A DNA stretch of 64,000 nucleotides from Solimonas sp036405815. Its GTDB lineage: Bacteria; Pseudomonadota; Gammaproteobacteria; Nevskiales; Nevskiaceae. The stretch covers positions 1 through 64,000 of the forward strand of contig DASWWX010000044.1 of assembly GCA_036405815.1 (NCBI GenBank). The letters are read 5' to 3'. The stretch's first letter is position 1. Every line of letters starts with the position of its first letter. Position numbers and translations under genes: made by a program. Positions 59,572-64,000 of the stretch are shown here, piece by piece. The notes below the pieces were generated by a model. The model ran no database searches. It saw only the letters and a list, made by a program, of their open reading frames with translations, and was not told the DNA's origin.

Positions 59572-60375
59572 TCAATTGCCGAGATAGAACGTTGCCGGGT
59601 TGAAGTAGCGGCCCGACAGGTCGGTACCGGCACTTACGCCGAGCACCTTGAGCACGGTCTGCGTACCGGCCTGCAGATCGCTCATCTGCGCCGCTGCCGC
59701 GTACCAGTGCGGACCGCTCTGCTTCAGATCCTTGGGATCGACCAGCAGACGCTTGCGCACCGCCTGCCCCTCCAGGAACTCGGCCTTGAGCGCGACACAG
59801 CTCTTCTGGTCGATCCAGGTTCGCACCAGTCCGAAACGCGACGGCTGATCCGGCGCCGGTCGCGCCGAAAGCAGATGCACCGGACGACCGTTGAGCGTAC
59901 CCGCGCCGGCATACTGGGTCTGGCCGGCGGTGAACGCGTTGTGGAGTTGCTTGACGTCGCCGTACGACAGGTCTGTCCCCCACAACGCACCATCGACGCC
60001 CGCGCCGGTCACGCGGCGCACCTTGTTCAATGCCGGCACGTAGACGTACATCTCGTCGCCGTTCTCGCGCTCGCGCAGCAGATAGGCGGCGCCGGCCAGA
60101 TCCGGCGGCGCCTCGATCTTGATATTGGCGCGCAGGCGCTCGGCCTCGCGCGTCGCATACAGGCGACCGCGCATCTGGCGCGTGGCGCCACCGCGGTCGG
60201 TCGCGATCAGCTCGACCTCCTTGATCTGCAGCGTCTGCGGGATGTTGGCGCGCATGCAGGTGAGCACACGCTCGATGTTGCTGTCGCCAGCCGCCATCGT
60301 CGGCGCCGCCGGCAAGATCGCGCACAGCGACAGCATCAGCAGACTCGCGCGTCGACCGGCCTTCAGGATTCGCAT
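59572..60375 (-). CDS. Outer-membrane lipoprotein-sorting protein (LolA-like)
   Basis: 267 residues from the ATG at 60375, which has AAAGGGGTGG upstream; an ATG at 60396 is also in frame. Signal peptide LLMLSLCAILPAAPTMAAG. The mature part has the half-barrel LolA/LolB-like pattern: GATRQMRGRLYATREAERLR, DEMYVYVPALNKVRRV, and FGLVRTWIDQKSCVALKAEFL. This family is regularly paired with MMPL/RND exporters and probably carries a lipid across the periplasm. It lies between the cyclase gene (44 bases) and the exporter (61 bases). Confidence 0.85.
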   Translation of the reverse strand: MRILKAGRRASLLMLSLCAILPAAPTMAAGDSNIERVLTCMRANIPQTLQIKEVELIATDRGGATRQMRGRLYATREAERLRANIKIEAPPDLAGAAYLLRERENGDEMYVYVPALNKVRRVTGAGVDGALWGTDLSYGDVKQLHNAFTAGQTQYAGAGTLNGRPVHLLSARPAPDQPSRFGLVRTWIDQKSCVALKAEFLEGQAVRKRLLVDPKDLKQSGPHWYAAAAQMSDLQAGTQTVLKVLGVSAGTDLSGRYFNPATFYLGN

Positions 60376-60418
60376 GCGTTCCACCCCTTTGATCATCCGG
60401 CCGCGTCGTGCGCGGCGC

Positions 60419-63400
60419 TTATCCGCCATCCACCGATGGCGCCGATTCTCGCACGCCGGGCAGTCCGGCATCGGCACGCACCAGGCGCTCGGCATGGGCC
60501 TGCGCACCCATCGCGCGGAACGCCGCCTCGGCGCGGCGACGCCAGGCGCGCTGCTGTGCCGGATCCTGCGCCCAGCGCGCGCGCGCCAGCCACAGTTGCG
60601 GACGGAAGCCCTCGGCGCCGCAGAGGTCGATCAACTGCTCGAAGCGCTGCAAGCCGGTCTCGGCCTCGGCCGCGCCCAGATGATCGGCCGGCAGCCGTAG
60701 AAAACTGTTCCAGGCCGTCAGCTCCCACAGGCGCGCACCGGACCGCTGACCGCTGGCAACACCCTGGCGCGCCGCGCTCGCGGCGCGCTGCGGCTGCCCG
60801 GAACCCAGATAGGCCAGCGCCAGCGTGCTGTAGTAGTGCGCCTCGAACTGATGGGCCGGCGCACCCGGCGCCAGCAGCGGACCGATGTCGATCAATGGCT
60901 GCAGCGCTTCCTGGGCCCGTCCGTTGAGGCACAGGGCCAGCGCCCAGGCGCGTTGCGCGATCGCGTGGAAGAACGGGCTGCCGAAGCGCTCGGCATGCAG
61001 CAGCGCGTGCTCGGCGTCGGACAGGGTGCGAGCGAAATCACCATCGAGCATCGCCAAATCCACCAGATTGCCGTAGATCCAGCTCGCTGCGCGGTCCTCG
61101 CGCGCGGCCTGTCGAATCGCATCGAGCATGTTGGCGCGGGCCTCGTCGAGCCGGCCCATCCACGCCAGCATCAGTCCGTAGAAGCCACGCGACATGAAGT
61201 TCTCTTCATCCACCGGGCGGGTGCGCCAATCGCTACCGGCGCGATCCAGCAGTTCCAGCCCCTCGCGCAGGCGACCGGCCGCGTTGTGCGTCAGCAGTAT
61301 CGCGAGACGGAAGCGATTGATGATCTGCGGATGTCCGCGCTCCAGGCACAGGCGCGCTGCCTCGGCTTCGAGACGTGCAGCCGCCTCGGCTTGCCCGCGA
61401 TGCAACAGCTCGTTGCCGAAGGAGATCATGACCTCGGCCTGCAGGCCGAGGTCGCCGAGTTCGCCGGCCATCGCGCGCGCTTCGGCATAGGCGCGCTCCA
61501 GCGTCGCCGACGCCACCTCGACGAACTGACCCATGCGGATCAGGCTGGCCCGTGCGGCGATGCGTCCGCGCTGAGCATCCAGGCCCTCCGGGGCGCGCTC
61601 GAAATGATCCATGGCCCGTTGCACCTGATCGTAGGCCACGCGCACATCGCGTACCGCCGCCCAGATCACCGCCGCCAGGTTCCAGCGCCCGGCCGACGCC
61701 CACTCGCCGGCCTGCTGCCAGTGGTAGGCAATGATGATCGCCAGTTCTCCCGGCGGCTCCGGCGGCCCGTGTCGCGCCTCGAGCAAGGTCGCCAGACGCG
61801 CGTGCACAGCGCGCCGATGCGATTCCAGCTGGGTCTGATAGGTCACCTCCTGCATCAGGGGATGGGCGAAGGCATAGCCGCCGTCGCGCACCACCACCAG
61901 ACCCAGCGCGGTCAGTTCCGCCAGCGCGGCCGCGGCACCCTCCACCAGCGACGACAGCAGGCTTTCGTCGAACGCGCTGCCGATCACCGCCGCCGCCTGC
62001 AACACCTTGCGCGGCTGTTCGGCCAGCCGATCGATGCGTGCGGCGAGCAAGGCCTGCACGGTGTCCGGCACCGGCCATTGGGCGATCGGCTTGTGCAGTT
62101 GCCAGCGCCGCGGCGCGCCGGCGAGCCAGCCGCCGTCGGCCAGCGCCTGCACCGCCTCCTCGACAAAAAACGGATTGCCGCTGGCGCGACGCGCCACTTC
62201 GACGGCGACCGGCTGCAACTCGGGTGCCGGCCCCAGCAGGTTGGTCGCCAGACGCAGCAGATCGTCGTCGGCCAGCGCCGCCAGCGACAGATTCAGATCG
62301 GTCGATGACGCACCAAGATCCGGCCGGTACTCGGGGCGGTGATTGAGCAGCAAAAGCGTGCGGCTGCCCGGCACGCGCGCCAACAGCTGCGGCAGCAGCG
62401 CGGCGCTGGCCTCGTCGAGAAAGTGCAGGTCCTCGATCAACAGCACCTGGAACTCGTCGGGGCACAGGAGGAAATCGGCGAGGCGCTGCAGCAGGCGCGT
62501 CTGCGCACCGGCATCGCCGGCCACGGCGGGCTGACCCGGCGGCGCAATACCGAGAAAATCGAAGATCGCCGGTAGTAACGCTGCATCCGCGGGATCGCGC
62601 AGCAGCATCGCGCCGGCCACCCAGCGTCGTGCTTCCTCGGCATCCGCGCGCTCCGGCACGCGCAGGCGGCTGCGCAACAGCGCGCGGATCGCGAACATCG
62701 GAAAGCGCGCGGCATAGGCCAGGCCACTGGTCCGATGCACCGGAATGTTCTCGGCGGCGCAAGCCCCGCAGAACTCATGGCACAGGCGCGATTTGCCGAT
62801 GCCCGCGGGGCCCACGACGGTCGCCGTCTGGCCGCGCCCGCTGCGCACCGCATCCAGCGCGGCCAGCAACCGTGCCATTTCCGGCTCGCGGCCGACAAAG
62901 GGCGATCCGCCGCGCGACAGGCTGCGGTCCAGGCGCGTGCGCACGCCCCCCTCGCCTTCCAGCTCGAACACCTCGACCGGCGCCTCGACACCAGCCACCG
63001 CCGTCTCGCCCAGACTGCGCAGCCGGAAATAGCCCTCGATCAGCGTTGCCGTGCTGCGCGTCAGGTAGATGCGACCGGGCTCGCAAATGTGCTCCATGCG
63101 CGCCGCGAGGTTCACGGTCGGCCCCTGCGCGGTGTAGTCGCTGCGCAGGTCGTCGCCGATGCGGCCCACCACCACCTCGCCCGAGTTCAGGCCGACGCGG
63201 ATCGAGAGGTTCAGTCCCTCGCGCAAGCGCAGCTCGTCGGCGAACTGACGCACCGTCGCCTGGATCTCCAGTGCCGCGTAGGCGGCGCGGCTGGCGTGAT
63301 CCTCCAGCGCGCGCGGCGCACCGAACAGCGCCATGACACCATCGCCGGTGTACTGGTTGATCGTGCCCTCGTAGCGATGCACCGCCGCACCGAGCAGACC

Positions 63401-63655
63401 GAAGAAGCGGTCCAGCACCTGGTGCCAGCGCTCGACACCGGCCTGCTCGGCCAGGCGCGTCGAACCCTTGATGTCGGCGAACAGCACGGTCACGCGCTTG
63501 CGTTCGCCCTGCGGCGCTGCGGCACGCAGGGCGCCGTCGCGCAGATGCCTCGGCGTGTAGTCGGCAGCCACGCCCGCAGCCAGCGGCGCGCCGCATTGGT
63601 TGCAAAAGCGCGCCCCGGCCGGATTGTCGGCCCCGCAGCCCCCACACGACGCCAT
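60419..63655 (-). CDS. Class III nucleotidyl cyclase with AAA ATPase and TPR-like regions
   Basis: 1078 residues from the ATG at 63655 (a GTG lies one codon upstream). A zinc ribbon at the N-terminus (Cys4, Cys7, Cys18, Cys21) precedes a class III adenylate/guanylate cyclase domain with both metal aspartates (VTVLFADIKGSTRL and YTGDGVMALFGAP) and the Asn/Arg pair in TVNLAARME. A STAND-type ATPase follows, with Walker A GPAGIGKSR and Walker B QVLLIEDLHFLDE, then a long helical TPR-like region to the C-terminus. It probably makes cAMP or cGMP in response to a signal sensed by the helical part. First gene of a three-gene unit ending in an exporter with a nucleotide-binding domain. Confidence 0.9.
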   Translation of the reverse strand: MASCGGCGADNPAGARFCNQCGAPLAAGVAADYTPRHLRDGALRAAAPQGERKRVTVLFADIKGSTRLAEQAGVERWHQVLDRFFGLLGAAVHRYEGTINQYTGDGVMALFGAPRALEDHASRAAYAALEIQATVRQFADELRLREGLNLSIRVGLNSGEVVVGRIGDDLRSDYTAQGPTVNLAARMEHICEPGRIYLTRSTATLIEGYFRLRSLGETAVAGVEAPVEVFELEGEGGVRTRLDRSLSRGGSPFVGREPEMARLLAALDAVRSGRGQTATVVGPAGIGKSRLCHEFCGACAAENIPVHRTSGLAYAARFPMFAIRALLRSRLRVPERADAEEARRWVAGAMLLRDPADAALLPAIFDFLGIAPPGQPAVAGDAGAQTRLLQRLADFLLCPDEFQVLLIEDLHFLDEASAALLPQLLARVPGSRTLLLLNHRPEYRPDLGASSTDLNLSLAALADDDLLRLATNLLGPAPELQPVAVEVARRASGNPFFVEEAVQALADGGWLAGAPRRWQLHKPIAQWPVPDTVQALLAARIDRLAEQPRKVLQAAAVIGSAFDESLLSSLVEGAAAALAELTALGLVVVRDGGYAFAHPLMQEVTYQTQLESHRRAVHARLATLLEARHGPPEPPGELAIIIAYHWQQAGEWASAGRWNLAAVIWAAVRDVRVAYDQVQRAMDHFERAPEGLDAQRGRIAARASLIRMGQFVEVASATLERAYAEARAMAGELGDLGLQAEVMISFGNELLHRGQAEAAARLEAEAARLCLERGHPQIINRFRLAILLTHNAAGRLREGLELLDRAGSDWRTRPVDEENFMSRGFYGLMLAWMGRLDEARANMLDAIRQAAREDRAASWIYGNLVDLAMLDGDFARTLSDAEHALLHAERFGSPFFHAIAQRAWALALCLNGRAQEALQPLIDIGPLLAPGAPAHQFEAHYYSTLALAYLGSGQPQRAASAARQGVASGQRSGARLWELTAWNSFLRLPADHLGAAEAETGLQRFEQLIDLCGAEGFRPQLWLARARWAQDPAQQRAWRRRAEAAFRAMGAQAHAERLVRADAGLPGVRESAPSVDGG

Positions 63656-63727
63656 CACCGGCTCTCCCGTTGTCTTCGCGGCACGGACACGGCAAGGTTA
63701 TCGCACCCGCACGAGAGTCCGTAAGCA

Positions 63728-64000
63728 ATGATCCTGATCGTAGGCGCCGGTGCCGTCGGCACCATCCTGACAGCCTATTGGCGCGCCGCCGGCCGTGAAC
63801 CGCTGAGAATCTATGTGCGCGACAAGGACCTGGAACCGATGCAGCGCGCACCGGCCATTCGCGTCGAGAGCACCAACGCCACCGTCGCCACATTGAACGT
63901 GGCCAAGCCGTCGCTGAGTCCGTCGCTGGCGCTGCACGACGTCGATTACCTGGTGCTGTGCGTCAAGTTCCCGCAGCTCGAACCGCTACTCGATGCAATC
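63728..64000 (+). CDS. Ketopantoate reductase-like protein (PanE/ApbA), 3' truncated
   Basis: 91 codons are visible from the ATG at 63728, and the frame is still open at the right edge. It begins MILIVGAGAVGTILTAYW, a dinucleotide-binding GxGxxG motif, and continues with DVDYLVLCVKFPQLEPLL, the PanE/ApbA N-terminal pattern. Ketopantoate reductase makes pantoate for coenzyme A, but many paralogues have other substrates. Divergent from the cyclase gene, 72 bases away. Confidence 0.75.
   Translation, partial: MILIVGAGAVGTILTAYWRAAGREPLRIYVRDKDLEPMQRAPAIRVESTNATVATLNVAKPSLSPSLALHDVDYLVLCVKFPQLEPLLDAI

Overview
The window is chromosomal DNA of high GC from a gammaproteobacterium. Supporting signs are the ribF-ileS-lspA-ispH order, thiO next to a fimT-pilV-pilW-pilX-pilY1-pilE cluster, the rplU-rpmA-obg-proB block, ispB, murJ, rpsT with a TTG start, rnk and greB. 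The mix of TonB receptors, MMPL/RND lipid-type exporters and PQQ dehydrogenases would fit the Nevskiales/Solimonadaceae or a nearby lineage, but that placement is inference. No CRISPR array, insertion sequence, integrase or rRNA gene was seen.

Layout. 1-2967: end of a sugar-type ABC transporter (binding protein, ATPase, one permease). 3264-7861: rnk, a phosphoethanolamine-transferase-like membrane sulfatase-fold enzyme, and a TetR regulator divergent from a flavin amine oxidase with a perfect 18-bp palindrome between them. 7877-28854: an accessory region, almost all on the minus strand. A TonB receptor, an Ntn-hydrolase acylase, an ABC ATPase, an ABC-permease/M1-peptidase fusion, a dialkylglycine decarboxylase, a LysE exporter, an S15-type hydrolase, a POT peptide transporter and a LuxR-type HTH protein follow one another with short gaps. 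A PQQ quinohemoprotein dehydrogenase plus HbpS-like protein, a LysR regulator and a NylB-like beta-lactamase-fold lipoprotein lie upstream. The TonB and PQQ units each carry the same 41-bp element with a LysR-type box about 90 bp before the start codon.

28916-38651: tRNA-Arg, a degenerate histidine kinase with a NarL-type response regulator, tRNA-Thr, and the minor-pilin/PilY1 operon, whose PilY1 has a very large insertion in its VWA domain. 38688-46550 (minus): thiO, ispH, lspA, ileS, ribF, murJ. 46716-54573: rpsT, a second TonB receptor, tRNA-Pro and ispB (minus), then rplU-rpmA-obg-proB. 54646-64000: a lipoprotein, greB, an SDR enzyme, and a three-gene unit encoding a class III nucleotidyl cyclase/ATPase/TPR protein, a LolA-like protein and an RND exporter with an intact-looking cyclic-nucleotide-binding domain. 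A partial panE-like gene runs off the right edge.

The most interesting regions are two. First, the LysR-linked locus has candidate enzymes for the three chemical hallmarks of fungal peptaibols (N-acyl cap, Aib residues, C-terminal amino alcohol) plus uptake and peptidases. It may be an uptake and catabolic system for Aib-rich or other acylated peptides. Second, the cyclase/LolA-like/RND-cNMP unit looks like a self-contained, cyclic-nucleotide-responsive envelope lipid export system. Both are hypotheses built from gene content and motifs.
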